Source: JBBQVS01 sp963792705
GTDB taxonomy: Bacteria; Chloroflexota; Ktedonobacteria; Ktedonobacterales; Ktedonobacteraceae
Reading direction: 5' to 3'
Length of the DNA: 64,000 bases
Assembly (NCBI GenBank): GCA_963792705.1
Contig: CAWBXD010000016.1
Location: 62,001-126,000 of the forward strand
This document shows, in pieces, positions 27,917 to 35,968 of the stretch. The position numbers and the translations under genes were made by a program. Every line of letters starts with the position of its first letter. Position 1 is the first letter of the stretch. The notes under the pieces were generated by a model, which was not told the origin of the DNA, did not search any database, and saw nothing but the letters and a program-made list of their open reading frames with translations.

Positions 27917-28064
27917 TATCTCACGTTATGTCTTTTTGATTGTTCAAGACTCTTTGTGTACGTTAAGTACGCTATCAAACTATCTCATGGAATACTGAGA
28001 ACGTCTTGAGGAGTAGTCTAACGTATACTGGGCAGGTTTTTAGAAGGTAGTTCGGAGAAGAGGA

Positions 28065-29834
28065 ATGTTAGAGGAAAGTCCTGAGAATGCTGAGAAACAA
28101 GATCAAGTAGATCACAATGATAGAAAAGACGCTGAGACGTTAGTGTCTCAAGAACAAGCATCAAAGTATAATGTTCAGGCGAGTGAAATTCATGGTTTTG
28201 TGCAAGGTGATAATGTTGATGTGACTATTAATCAGGGTTATAGCCTTTCGGAGATGAAACAGTTTATTGTAGACTTTTGGCAGGTGGGCTTTACTCGTTT
28301 GGAAGGAGAAGCAGGTGGTAGCGTGATACAAAAACAGGGTGCCACCGTGCTTCAACAAGAGATGCGGGACGCAGTGTTGGCAAATGAAACTGTCTTAGAT
28401 TATATGCAGGAAACAATAGACATTTCGCAAACTCCTTCTGATGTTGATGAGTGGTACTATAATCTGGATTCATACGAACGTTGTTTTGTTGTAGCAACGG
28501 CGATGCTACACGGTTCGCCTTTTTCTGTGGTTTCGTCGAAAGCGCTCTTGCTTTTCCGTGAACCAATACAAGAACGATCAATAACAAAGCTTAAAAAGCG
28601 AACGTATACTGTTACTGTTCAAAATGGAAGTGAATTACGTCTCTTCTGGCAAAATTCCGAATTCGGTTCTCGCGTGTTGCACTTCCTCGCAGAAGAATCT
28701 ACAGCTTGGTCCGGGACTCAACCAGGAGAGAGTTATCTGGATATGTTACAACGATGGCCTCAAGAATTGACAGGAGAAAATTCACGACGTACAGCACGTA
28801 CACTTGGCGCGCTTATGAGCTATCAAAATCCGAGCATACTTTGGAAAACCGCTAATACTTGGGTTGAAAGCGATAATACTCGTTACCGACGCCTTGCCTC
28901 TCAACTACTCTTTGGAGCATATGAGGTAGGTTGTAACGAAAACAATGCAAAAACAGGAAGCTCGATTCGCAATTCTATCCAGGGATTACTCAATCAATGG
29001 ACAGAACGCTTTATAAACACGGCTAATATAGTTATGGGTTGTGCTACAGCACAAACTTACAGTCTGCTTGGACGACAGTTTCCTGAGGTCGCGCTACGTG
29101 GCTTAGGTCAACTCCTGCAATCATTACAATACAAAAAAAATACGAGTAACGTTGTATCGAAAGAGTTTACCTCTTCTATTATCTCCGCATATTTAGCTCT
29201 CGCGTGGTCAGGTCACATCCGCGATGTGCTTGAAACCTTCGCACTATTTGCAGAGAATTTGTCACATCAACATTCTCATTCAACAAGAGATTATCGACAA
29301 TATAGCAAGCACCGTGAAATGGTTCTTACTATTGTATTCGATGCGTTCTCTCTTATTGCAGCCTCTTCGTTGACTACAAAGCGCGATATGGTCTTCCCTA
29401 TACAATACAGTGTAAAAGAATTGCTGTCAGAATGCCCATTAATACTTGATAGTAGTGGTAAAGATGTACTTCTGGCAGGTCTTCTCGCACATAATGAGCC
29501 TCAGTGGCATTCTTCTCTTTTAGCCATTTTTTGCTCAATGCTTATAGAGAAACGGTATAAGGTGATATTTGATTTGTTACGTCAATGGGCTGAAACCGTT
29601 ATCGGTCAACAAGGGGATGAAGCTCATATACTTTACGAAACCTTTGTAGATTTTATGATTGCCCTGGGACGACATTTGTCCATTTGGTGCCATGACCTGC
29701 AAGCGCAGGGTATCGCACGTGCCGGTTTACAAGCGTATAAAGATAAGCTTATACAATGGAGAAATGAACACAATACTCAACCACTTTCTATTCATGTTTT
29801 AGCACAAGATGTGTTACTGGAGTTAGAAAAATAG
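28065..29834 (+). CDS. 589-aa helical protein with N-terminal amyloid-like motif
   Basis: No family recognised. A charged, disordered lead (1-33) precedes a short motif at 35-56 with the words YNVQ, IHG, QGDN and VTIN. The remainder (about 60-589) is mostly helical and reads like HEAT/TPR-type or STAND-like superstructure. LDSYERCFVVATAMLHGSPF (about 135) looks like the winged-helix segment that follows NTPase domains in NLR proteins. No Walker A motif (GxxxxGK[ST]) is present, so this is not a complete NLR. The motif recurs at the C-terminus of the 129-aa protein two genes downstream. GGAG/AGAGGA precedes the ATG. A plausible role is receptor or adaptor in a self-assembly signalling cassette. 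Confidence 0.7.
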   Translation: MLEESPENAEKQDQVDHNDRKDAETLVSQEQASKYNVQASEIHGFVQGDNVDVTINQGYSLSEMKQFIVDFWQVGFTRLEGEAGGSVIQKQGATVLQQEMRDAVLANETVLDYMQETIDISQTPSDVDEWYYNLDSYERCFVVATAMLHGSPFSVVSSKALLLFREPIQERSITKLKKRTYTVTVQNGSELRLFWQNSEFGSRVLHFLAEESTAWSGTQPGESYLDMLQRWPQELTGENSRRTARTLGALMSYQNPSILWKTANTWVESDNTRYRRLASQLLFGAYEVGCNENNAKTGSSIRNSIQGLLNQWTERFINTANIVMGCATAQTYSLLGRQFPEVALRGLGQLLQSLQYKKNTSNVVSKEFTSSIISAYLALAWSGHIRDVLETFALFAENLSHQHSHSTRDYRQYSKHREMVLTIVFDAFSLIAASSLTTKRDMVFPIQYSVKELLSECPLILDSSGKDVLLAGLLAHNEPQWHSSLLAIFCSMLIEKRYKVIFDLLRQWAETVIGQQGDEAHILYETFVDFMIALGRHLSIWCHDLQAQGIARAGLQAYKDKLIQWRNEHNTQPLSIHVLAQDVLLELEK

Positions 29835-29886
29835 GTATTTCTTTCCTAAATGAACATAATTTAGAAAATTAATAAAAGGAGCTGGT

Positions 29887-30924
29887 ATGCAAAACGGGTT
29901 CAATCCACAACAAAGACCTACCGAGCAGTTGCAGTTGATTACTACTGAAACAATCCAGATCATGTTTTGGGGTGAGCGAGACTTTCCTGCTGTCGGGAGA
30001 CGTTCCACAGAAGTCTTCAGGAATAATCAGTACCTCTGCTCTATTCGCATTAACGATGCAGGGATGGGAGCAGATGTCAATAAGTCGGTTTCACAGGCTA
30101 AGCTTCGTAATAACGATATATTATACCACGTTGACCTAAGTGAACACGTACTCTACCTATCGGGTTCTCTCACCACACGTGACAAATACCATCCTTCGTA
30201 TAATGCCCAGGTAACGTTTCGGGTGAATAATCCTTCGGCCTTTCTACAATGTTACTTTGATGGGCAAAAAGATGTAAGAAGAGATCCAATCAATCGGATT
30301 AAAACAGGAATTGAACGGGCGTTGAGGCGATACGCAGAGACAGTAGAGCATGATAAATTAAAAAGAAGGGAGTTAGAAGCTGCTTCCAAGAAAAGTGGAG
30401 AAGGAAGAAGTACAGGTATTTGGATCGAGCGCAGTTTTGTAGATTTCATTGAGGACCCACTGATTCAAAGGCATCGTCAAAGAATAAGAGATATTCAGGT
30501 AAATACTGAAGTTGAAAAGATTGTAGAACGATCCAAAGCTGAGGTACAAACCGTCAGATCTGGATTTGCGATTGAAGAAGACTCTAAGCGCAAGGAATAT
30601 GAACGTGTACAAAGATCAAAAGACACGCATCTTCAACTTGAAGAAGAAGTGAAGAAACAAATGTACGTCTTCCAACAAAAAACACGTGAGATACTGTTCA
30701 GTACAGTTAACCAGAAATGGGCGGATTATATTCTTATAGAGCTAGATAAAGTTGATAATTCCGTTCCCGAACTGTTCCGAGTCCATCCTGAAATTTTACA
30801 ATACTTTCCTGCGCTCAACCAGCTCTATGCTTTACCACAGCCACAAAACCAACGTGCATTAGGAGGCCCTTCCTCTAACACAATGGGACAAGGGACAAAT
30901 AACTCGCAACAGGGTGGTATATAA
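29887..30924 (+). CDS. SPFH/band-7-like coiled-coil protein
   Basis: 345 aa. The N-terminal part (about 15-150) is beta-rich with LYHVDLSEHVLYLSGSLTT and VTFRVNNPSAF. IERALRRYAE follows, a pattern like SPFH/band-7 domains, which assemble into membrane-associated rings. A long charged helical region runs from about 150 to 275 (RIRDIQVNTEVEKIVERSKA...), and the tail is rich in Gln, Asn and Gly (NNSQQGG). No membrane segment is evident. AAAGGAG lies 5 nt before the ATG. It sits 52 bp after the 589-aa gene and 48 bp before the 129-aa gene, in one apparent operon. The SPFH assignment is by pattern only. Confidence 0.55.
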   Translation: MQNGFNPQQRPTEQLQLITTETIQIMFWGERDFPAVGRRSTEVFRNNQYLCSIRINDAGMGADVNKSVSQAKLRNNDILYHVDLSEHVLYLSGSLTTRDKYHPSYNAQVTFRVNNPSAFLQCYFDGQKDVRRDPINRIKTGIERALRRYAETVEHDKLKRRELEAASKKSGEGRSTGIWIERSFVDFIEDPLIQRHRQRIRDIQVNTEVEKIVERSKAEVQTVRSGFAIEEDSKRKEYERVQRSKDTHLQLEEEVKKQMYVFQQKTREILFSTVNQKWADYILIELDKVDNSVPELFRVHPEILQYFPALNQLYALPQPQNQRALGGPSSNTMGQGTNNSQQGGI

Positions 30925-30972
30925 AGAAATGCTGCCTTTCTCGATAAGATATTTTTTAGAAAGGATGTTACA

Positions 30973-31362
30973 ATGGACGCAGTAACGCTTATTGTTAGTG
31001 CTCTCACTGCTGGAGCAGCAGCGGGTGGTCAGGCGGCTGTAAACGATGCTTATATAGCACTAAAAGAACTCGTACAACGTAAACTTGCTGGCAAATCAAA
31101 GGCCGAAGCCATGTTAGTAGAGTTCGAGAACGATCCAGAAACCTATGAAAAGCCTCTGAAGAAGATGTTAATCGCGGAGCAGATTGAACAAGATACAGGA
31201 ATAGTTTCAAGAGCACAAGAATTGATGCAGATCGTCCGACCTCAACAAGCAACACAAGGGAAGTATAATGTCCAGGTTACTGGTACTATCCATGGCTACG
31301 CGCAAGGAGATAACCAGCAAGTCACAATGAACTTCGGTAACAAACCATCTGAACACAATTAG
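30973..31362 (+). CDS. 129-aa putative effector: helical domain plus C-terminal amyloid-like motif
   Basis: Residues 1-90 form an Ala/Gly-rich amphipathic helical domain (LIVSALTAGAAAGGQAAV, then NDAYIALKELVQRKLAGKS). It resembles small domains I know from actinobacterial and cyanobacterial proteins that end in short amyloid motifs, the Bell-like, HeLo-analogous class. Residues 98-120 carry YNVQ, IHG, QGDN, VT and N in the same order as residues 35-56 of the 589-aa protein, with one extra residue. The last nine residues are polar. AAAGGAT precedes the ATG. The likely role is a membrane-acting or cell-death effector seeded through its C-terminal motif. This is an inference from architecture. 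Confidence 0.7.
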   Translation: MDAVTLIVSALTAGAAAGGQAAVNDAYIALKELVQRKLAGKSKAEAMLVEFENDPETYEKPLKKMLIAEQIEQDTGIVSRAQELMQIVRPQQATQGKYNVQVTGTIHGYAQGDNQQVTMNFGNKPSEHN

Positions 31363-31435
31363 GTGGAGAGAAATATGGGAGCATTTGCGTCTTGTAACAG
31401 AGCATATACCCACTCACAAAGTAATAGGACAATTT

Positions 31436-32164
31436 ATGACAACTTCTGCTATTCCGTCGGTCCACTTAGCACGTATTTATGAGGTACTTGTTGCTACTTA
31501 TGGCGAACCAAAAAACGTGCCAGATTATGATCCACTTGGTGGTCTTGTTGGCACAATTCTTTCCCAACATACATCAGATATTAACTCAGGACGTGCATAT
31601 CAACAACTTATCACTACTTTCCCTACCTGGGAGGAGGTGCGTGATGCCCCTATTGATCAAGTAGCCAACGCCATCAGGTTAGGAGGGCTAGCGAATATTA
31701 AAGCTCCGCGTATTCAGGATGCGTTGCTTACGTTGACTGAACAACAGCAAGTCCAAGGTGGTACAAAGTCACTTGCAGAATACCTTTATAATCAATTGAT
31801 GAAGCAGACTTCAGAAGAAGCATTGATCTATTTACGTAAAATTCCGGGTGTTGGACCAAAAACTGCTGCGTGTGTTCTCATGTTTCATCTTGATAGAGCA
31901 GTAATACCAATTGACACGCATGTGCTCAGAGTATCGCGCCGACTCGGACTCATCGGCCCAAAGGTGAACGCAGATCAAGCGCACATCATTTTTGCGAAGA
32001 TAACGCCTCCTGAATGGATGTATGCACTGCATGTGAACCTTATTCGGCATGGCAAGCAAATATGTCACGCTCAGCGACCAGCATGTACCCATTGTCCCCT
32101 ATACAAAGAGTGTGCGTATGTGGGAAGTGTCAATCCTCAAGAAACGGCTACTTCAAGCTATTGA
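31436..32164 (+). CDS. nth: endonuclease III family DNA glycosylase
   Basis: 242-aa HhH-GPD base-excision repair enzyme acting on oxidised pyrimidines or related lesions. The helix-hairpin-helix is LRKIPGVGPKTAA with the catalytic Lys142, and the catalytic Asp160 is in PIDTHVLR. A C-terminal 4Fe-4S loop is formed by C210-x6-C217-x2-C220-x5-C226. The ATG at 31436 is preceded by TAGGA. An in-frame TTG at 31385 is less likely. It follows the amyloid-motif cassette by 73 bp with no obvious terminator, so read-through is possible, but a functional link is not evident. Confidence 0.92.
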   Translation: MTTSAIPSVHLARIYEVLVATYGEPKNVPDYDPLGGLVGTILSQHTSDINSGRAYQQLITTFPTWEEVRDAPIDQVANAIRLGGLANIKAPRIQDALLTLTEQQQVQGGTKSLAEYLYNQLMKQTSEEALIYLRKIPGVGPKTAACVLMFHLDRAVIPIDTHVLRVSRRLGLIGPKVNADQAHIIFAKITPPEWMYALHVNLIRHGKQICHAQRPACTHCPLYKECAYVGSVNPQETATSSY

Positions 32165-32231
32165 TGACGTATAAGAAAAACATAGTAAGAGGTTCTACCC
32201 GCATTTGGAGTCATGCAAAACCTTCACTAAG

Positions 32232-32818
32232 TTAAAAACAATGTGCAAACATAGGACGATGGAGCGACAAAAAAGAGTGAGCTACTTGCTTAGGAGTAAG
32301 TGGCATATCGTTCTCCAGCCACCAAACTAGGATACTGATGAGCGCACCAGTGAAAAATTGTGACTGTACGGCAGGTGACACCACGAGCGATTGATCGACT
32401 GGAGGGAACATGCTTATTTTGAACTGAGTATGTTCTGTAATATAGTCCTTGACCAACTTCTGGAATCGGCTGATGCCATCCCCATGCAACATGAGTTTGT
32501 AGAATTGCTGATGTTCCGCCACGTGGACAAAGATGCGAACAAGGGAAGCAGACGGATCTTCATGGAAGGCAAAGCGGACAGCGTATTCACATCTGCCAGC
32601 AAGGTATCGTACATCTGGCGCATCCCTTGGTCAAGCAGCACATATTTATCCTCATAGTGTTTATAAAACGTTGTACGATGAACCATAGCCCGCTCACAAA
32701 TCTCCCTCACGGTGATCTGCTCAAACGGCCGTTCAGAAAGTTCCGCCATCAGTGCCTCCCACAACAATTTACGTGTACGTCGAACGCGTAAATCTTCTCG
32801 CACTTCAAATGTCTTCAT
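32232..32818 (-). pseudogene. TetR/AcrR regulator, frame-disrupted
   Basis: The first frame from ATG 32818 (AAAGGAT upstream) encodes a normal TetR HTH (ITVREICERAMVHRTTFYKH, YEDKYVLLDQGM) and runs well to LPLFAS, then goes out of frame. The missing ligand domain continues in another frame from HVAEHQQFYKLML through LISILVWWLENDMPLTPKQ to the stop at 32232. One extra A in the run at 32529-32531 (T on the coding strand) joins them as FASFVHVAEHQQF, a standard TetR C-terminal-domain sequence. It is either a recent pseudogene or a base-call error. It is divergent from the SDR at 33054, its probable target. Confidence 0.8.
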
Positions 32819-33053
32819 CTACAATATCCTTTCAAGAGTAGCTTATCCTACAGAGCAGGCTCTTTTGCTTCTTGATCCGTGGTTCTTTTTCTAGCATACT
32901 CGAAAGAGGAATAGAAGTAAAGACACGCAGCAATGTGTAGACGAACACGCGTCACTATCTCTCCTCTGTTCCAAACGCCTCTCATGTTGGCATCGTCTCC
33001 ATTGAGGGGCAAGAGTTCAAAATTTGGTAGAGTTCATATGGAGGAACATATTC

Positions 33054-33860
33054 ATGAATCTTTATAAAGGGAAAACCGCGCTCATCACGGGTGCCTCAGG
33101 AGGTATTGGAGCAGCCTTCGCCAAGGCATTAGCGACTACGGGTACACATCTTATTCTCGTCGCACGTTCGGAAGAGAAGTTACGTACCCTCGCAAGCCAA
33201 CTGGCGAGCCTGTACGCTATTCGTGTCGAGGTCATTGTTGCCGATCTCAGCAGTGTCGGGGTCGCACGCATGGTGTTTGAAGAAACTCAGCAGCGCGGTC
33301 TTACCGTTGATATTCTGATCAACAATGCAGGTATTGGAACATATGGGCAGTTCGACACACTTGACACGGAACGTGAGCAACAGGAAATTCTGGTTAACGT
33401 CGCGACACTGGTTGATCTGACGCACTTCTTCTTACCCTCGATGGTAGAGCATCATCAAGGAGCTATTATCAATGTCGCATCACTTGCCGCGTATCAACCA
33501 ACTCCCTACATGGCAGTGTATGGCGCGACAAAGGCATTTGTGCTCTCATTCACTGAGGCCTTATGGGGAGAATACCAGGGACGGGGTGTGCGTATCCTGG
33601 CACTATCACCTGGGGAAACGGCTACTGAATTCTTTCAAGAGCTGGGTGAAGGGTATAATACTCCACGTGGCAAAACAGAGACGCCAGAAAAAGTTGTGCA
33701 GGTCGGATTACGAGCACTCGCACAGGGACGCCCTTCAGTGATATCTGGTAGGCAAAACGCGTTAAGTGCTCGTTTGTTACGCTTCTTCCCACGTCGTATG
33801 GTTGTGCGCGCAATGGCTCGTTTATCGAGCAACGTCAACAATCCGCGCCACGAGGGTTAG
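33054..33860 (+). CDS. short-chain dehydrogenase/reductase (DltE/YqjQ-like)
   Basis: 268 aa. TGASGGIG (12-19), NNAG (90-93), S143 and Y156-x3-K160 (YGATK) are all present. The C-terminal segment ending SARLLRFFPRRMVVRAM is typical of the SDR subgroup annotated as DltE- or fatty-acyl-reductase-like. GGAGGAA lies upstream of the ATG at 33054. A TTG at 33024 in frame is rejected because it overlaps that site. The TetR gene is divergent. Confidence 0.9.
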   Translation: MNLYKGKTALITGASGGIGAAFAKALATTGTHLILVARSEEKLRTLASQLASLYAIRVEVIVADLSSVGVARMVFEETQQRGLTVDILINNAGIGTYGQFDTLDTEREQQEILVNVATLVDLTHFFLPSMVEHHQGAIINVASLAAYQPTPYMAVYGATKAFVLSFTEALWGEYQGRGVRILALSPGETATEFFQELGEGYNTPRGKTETPEKVVQVGLRALAQGRPSVISGRQNALSARLLRFFPRRMVVRAMARLSSNVNNPRHEG

Positions 33861-34037
33861 CAATCTAATCATCTGGCATACTACTCACAGCTCGAAAGAG
33901 CGTTCTATACTAAGAGCGAGCAATCGGCTCGAGGGATGAGTAATGATGAGATAGAACTTGGAGAAGTTGCGCTACGTCTCATACGCTGAATTTGCAAAAT
34001 GTAAATAACACCTTTTGAGAGCACAATCTCAAGATGA

Positions 34038-34093
34038 TTCAGTGCTATGTAAGCTGCTACTTTGGACTCCGTAGCAGCTTACATAGCACTGAA
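34038..34093. terminator. long hairpin between convergent SDR and methyltransferase genes
   Basis: A perfect 23-bp stem (starting TTCAGTGCTATGTAAGCTGC) with a 10-nt loop. No strong U tract follows on either strand, but its position between convergent genes fits a shared terminator. Confidence 0.7.
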
Positions 34094-34115
34094 CTTCGTA
34101 AGCCTGCTCATATTA

Positions 34116-34838
34116 TTAGTAAGCAATAAAGACAAACTCTAAGCCAGGACGGTCGGGAGCATCTCGAACCGATTCCACCGTGAATTGAGCACGAGAGAGT
34201 GTTTCAGCAATCTCTGATCGAGTGCGAAACCTTAACGTTGACTCAGACGTCATCACACTCCCATCCTTACGGAACACGAATGTATAGCGAAAAGAGACGA
34301 GCGGCAACTGCACGTTTACCAATTCCACCCAAGACTCGACTGTGCCGATGCCAGATGCTTCAATCGTCTTGTAGGACTGCTCTCGGTTCCAGCCCTTCCA
34401 AGCTTCCTTGGCTGGATCACGCACCTCAAAGACAAGCCGCCCACCTGGGCGAAGCGCATCGCGACAGGCATAAAGAGTCGCCATCCACTCCTCGTCCAGA
34501 ACGAATACTTGTGCCACATTGCCAGTCATGGTGATGAGATCAGCATTCAATCCTTTGATCTGCGCCACAGTACCAGTGATCCAGCGAACTCGGTCGGCAT
34601 ACGCCTTCCGCTTGGCGACAGCCAACGAGGCTGCAGCCGGATCGACGCCAACGACCTCTTTCCCAAGTGCCGCCAAACGACAGGCAAGATTACCCGTTCC
34701 GCACCCCAAGTCAAGAACAGAGTGGGCATGGAATTCGTCTGCTACGGCTAGATATGGAGCAAGGTCCAGTCGGTCCGAACTGTCGAGGAGATCATAGATT
34801 TCGGCAAGTTTAGGCTCGGCAAATTGGGCGTCAGGCAT
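34116..34838 (-). CDS. class I SAM-dependent methyltransferase
   Basis: 240 aa. The SAM-binding motif I is VLDLGCGTGN (41-50), followed by the acidic loop EVVGVDPA and DLITMTGNVAQVF (motif II region). ALRPGGRLVFEVRDP is the usual post-I strand. The family is the general methyltransferase-25-like group, and the substrate is unknown. AAGGAAAG precedes the ATG. The gene appears monocistronic. Confidence 0.88.
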   Translation of the reverse strand: MPDAQFAEPKLAEIYDLLDSSDRLDLAPYLAVADEFHAHSVLDLGCGTGNLACRLAALGKEVVGVDPAAASLAVAKRKAYADRVRWITGTVAQIKGLNADLITMTGNVAQVFVLDEEWMATLYACRDALRPGGRLVFEVRDPAKEAWKGWNREQSYKTIEASGIGTVESWVELVNVQLPLVSFRYTFVFRKDGSVMTSESTLRFRTRSEIAETLSRAQFTVESVRDAPDRPGLEFVFIAY

Positions 34839-34930
34839 AACGGTAACTTTCCTTATCTCCTGTTCCTAAAGTAGGAGAGCGTATGTTCTTTGCGAACGCT
34901 ATTTACAGCTTGCTAAGAGAGTATATCAGA

Positions 34931-35150
34931 TGGGAAGCGGTTTTCCCAGGTACATGCGTACCAGTGCTTACATTTGAGGCAAACGCTCACCTTTTGTCAC
35001 TGTTCTTTGAGTCTACGAAGTGCTACCACTCGCCACGTCCTGGCGTTCGTAGAGTCGGGATTGAGGGTCAGGACGTGCTCAAAGCCACTCATGTGGCTTG
35101 GGAGTACTCCTTCAACTCGGAGGATGCAAGTTCTCAGTTGTAGTAGGCAT
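34931..35150. other. inverted-repeat-dense block; candidate structured RNA or decayed element end
   Basis: A dense series of pairings occurs here. TGGGAA/TTCCCA lie at 34931-34936 and 34943-34948. TCTACGAA (35012-35019) pairs with TTCGTAGA (35046-35053). CACGTCCTG (35034-35042) pairs with CAGGACGTG (35069-35077). AAGCCAC-TCAT-GTGGCTT is at 35082-35099 and the palindrome GGAGTACTCC at 35101-35110. The second and third pairs interleave, as in an H-type pseudoknot. No convincing protein is encoded on either strand. The layout is reminiscent of the structured right ends/omega-RNAs of IS200/IS605-type elements, but no tnpB or iscB is present. Confidence 0.45.
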
Positions 35151-35300
35151 CGGTGTACCTAGGCCCAACAACGCTATCAACGCATAAGTGAGAACAAATA
35201 TCACAGATACCCACAAACAAGGATAAAGTAAGATTAGAAAGAACATGGTATACTTGTAAAATAGAATAGACACTGCAAAAATAAAGAAAAGAGATAACAC

Positions 35301-35411
35301 ATGAGTTTAGTAGTAAATAATAATGTGCTTACCTTCAACATTCAAATTACCTATCTAGTAGTCATCATCGTAATCATTATTATCCTTAGCTTACTCAATA
35401 GACGCAAATAA
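35301..35411 (+). CDS. 36-aa single-pass membrane peptide
   Basis: A short ORF with a polar N-terminus, then an uninterrupted Val/Ile/Leu helix (about 17-32) and a basic end NRRK. This is the layout of small regulatory membrane peptides. A purine-rich GAAAAGAGAT lies upstream of the ATG, and TATACT near 35250 could be a -10 element. Nothing identifies its partner. Confidence is limited by length. Confidence 0.45.
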   Translation: MSLVVNNNVLTFNIQITYLVVIIVIIIILSLLNRRK

Positions 35412-35560
35412 CTTCTCTGCCTCTGCAAAAGAAATTGCCTCACAACTATCGCGCTGTAATGTAGAGCATAACAGTAGTCACGGAGTCGCCACTGACAATC
35501 GAAGATATTCAAAAGCTACCAACTCAACATCTCCTCTTAAATTGGAAAAAACAGCACTGT

Positions 35561-35818
35561 ATGCGTTTACATAGACAGAGAGATGAATTCCTGCATCCCG
35601 AAAAGACAAACAGTCCGACGGCAGTTCTTTTTGGGGCAGAAGTCGGCCTTGTACTCACCTGCGTTTTGTTTTTATTCCTACTACACTTTTACGGCAACAT
35701 GGGTTTCTTTGCTACCGGTGATAGCACAGCAGGAGTAGGAACTATCGCCTTTATGTTCACTGTAAGTGTCTGGTTGCTCTTTTACTCCCGCTTCCTGCGC
35801 CAGAAAGGGCAGCATTAA
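35561..35818 (+). CDS. small two-TM hypothetical membrane protein
   Basis: 85 aa. A basic, hydrophilic N-terminus (MRLHRQRDEF) is followed by two hydrophobic segments (about 23-43 and 55-76) and a basic tail SRFLRQKGQH. No family is recognised. The ribosome site is weak (GGAA, long spacing), so the exact start is uncertain. It lies downstream of the 36-aa peptide on the same strand. Confidence 0.45.
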   Translation: MRLHRQRDEFLHPEKTNSPTAVLFGAEVGLVLTCVLFLFLLHFYGNMGFFATGDSTAGVGTIAFMFTVSVWLLFYSRFLRQKGQH

Positions 35819-35968
35819 ATCGCTGGGGTGCTTGTTTGCTGTCACCCCGGCGATGTACGCCAGTAACCTTCTCCTCTTTCTCGGCACACTCCTCCTGCTC
35901 GGCTACTGGTATGGCCTCCTGCTTTTCTTCCTGGGATAGCGGTGAGAGCCATCCTGGTGGAGTTTCCT

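Noticed and set aside
28065..29834. Complete NLR/STAND ATPase
   Set aside because: No Walker A (GxxxxGK[ST]) or convincing Walker B motif exists in the 589-aa protein. Only the helical and winged-helix-like parts are suggestive.
31385..31435. Upstream TTG start for the endonuclease III gene
   Set aside because: It adds 17 non-conserved residues. The ATG at 31436 has a properly spaced ribosome site.
34883..35143. 86-codon plus-strand frame in the structured block
   Set aside because: The translation has no domain or family pattern, and overlapping frames of equal length exist. The stems explain the region better.
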